From the NCBI GenBank assembly GCA_016866895.1, contig VGKX01000081.1, positions 1 through 5,314 of the forward strand: a DNA stretch of 5,314 nucleotides, given 5' to 3'. Positions 5,122 to 5,314 of the stretch are shown here, in pieces; position 1 is the stretch's first letter; each line of letters starts with the position of its first letter. Below the pieces are notes generated by a model, which ran no database searches, was not told the origin of the DNA, and saw only the letters and a list, made by a program, of their open reading frames with translations. Position numbers and translations under genes: made by a program. Source of the stretch: Candidatus Parvarchaeota archaeon. GTDB lineage: Archaea; Micrarchaeota; Micrarchaeia; Anstonellales; VGKX01.

Positions 5122-5314
5122 ATGGAAAAGAAAACAAACTCTGCCGGACTGAAACCTGTCGCTGCCCTAGTGGCGCTGCTTGTCCTTGCAGCCCCCGCGC
5201 TTGCCTTGGCAGCCGGAACAGGCGGAAATGAAGGCACTTCTGATTTGGCATATGAAAAGGCAAAGGGGGCGTTTATTGCCTACGATAGCGCACGCCAGAA
5301 CTACATCCAGCACG
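5122..5314 (+). CDS. Exported protein with signal peptide, 3' end missing
   Basis: The frame starts with ATG at 5122 and stays open to the window edge, giving 64 whole codons. The N-terminus is a textbook Sec signal peptide: basic n-region (MEKKTNSAGLK, 1-11), hydrophobic core (PVAALVALLVLAAPALALAA, 12-31) and small residues suited to signal peptidase cleavage after A28, A30 or A31. The mature start is a short Gly/Thr/Ser/Asn linker (32-40), then an amphipathic helix-like segment (LAYEKAKGAFIAYDSARQ, 42-59) with aromatic residues spaced as in extended helical or coiled-coil envelope proteins. No family can be named from this fragment. No lipobox cysteine is present, so it is not an evident lipoprotein. 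It follows purH by 91 bases and has its own TATA-like elements, so it is probably transcribed separately. The start is supported by the signal peptide and by the promoter spacing. Confidence 0.75.
   Translation, partial: MEKKTNSAGLKPVAALVALLVLAAPALALAAGTGGNEGTSDLAYEKAKGAFIAYDSARQNYIQH

Noticed and set aside
5043..5237. Minus-strand open frame across the signal peptide region
   Set aside because: It lies opposite a convincing signal peptide and promoter and encodes an Ala/Ser/Pro-rich shadow.

Overview
The window looks archaeal. Three of the genes have an A/T-rich TATA-like element centred about 27-28 bases before the start codon, which is the spacing expected of archaeal TATA boxes driving leaderless or nearly leaderless transcripts. 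Strong bacterial-type Shine-Dalgarno sites are absent, and AGG/AGA are used freely for arginine. A moderate-GC archaeon, possibly a DPANN-type lineage such as Diapherotrites or Micrarchaeota, is a low-confidence guess. The purine gene is of the fused bacterial kind that many archaea lack.

Layout: (1) positions 1-593 hold the 3' part of a two-helix membrane-anchored protein with a predicted beta-rich soluble domain and no recognised function. (2) 661-2037, same strand, is a complete CPA2-type monovalent cation/proton antiporter with its own TATA-like promoter. (3) 2038-2164 is a short convergent spacer with a hairpin and T-tract that may end the gene arriving from the other side. (4) 2165-3169, minus strand, is a complete squalene synthase-like prenyl-diphosphate head-to-head condensing enzyme. 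(5) 3179-3368 is a divergent control region with a perfect 10-bp direct repeat and a 51-bp nested palindrome. (6) 3369-5030 is a complete purH (AICAR transformylase/IMP cyclohydrolase) with a 36-residue low-complexity N-terminal extension. (7) 5122 to the window end is the start of an exported protein with a clear signal peptide, cut off by the window edge.

The genes do not form one pathway: ion homeostasis, isoprenoid lipid synthesis, purine synthesis and an envelope protein sit side by side as mostly single-gene transcription units. A loose membrane theme (antiporter plus squalene) is possible but is inference. I found no mobile element, CRISPR array, tRNA or rRNA. The points most worth a second look are the nested palindrome between the squalene synthase-like gene and purH, the N-terminal extension of PurH, and the altered second Asp-rich motif of the squalene synthase-like enzyme.
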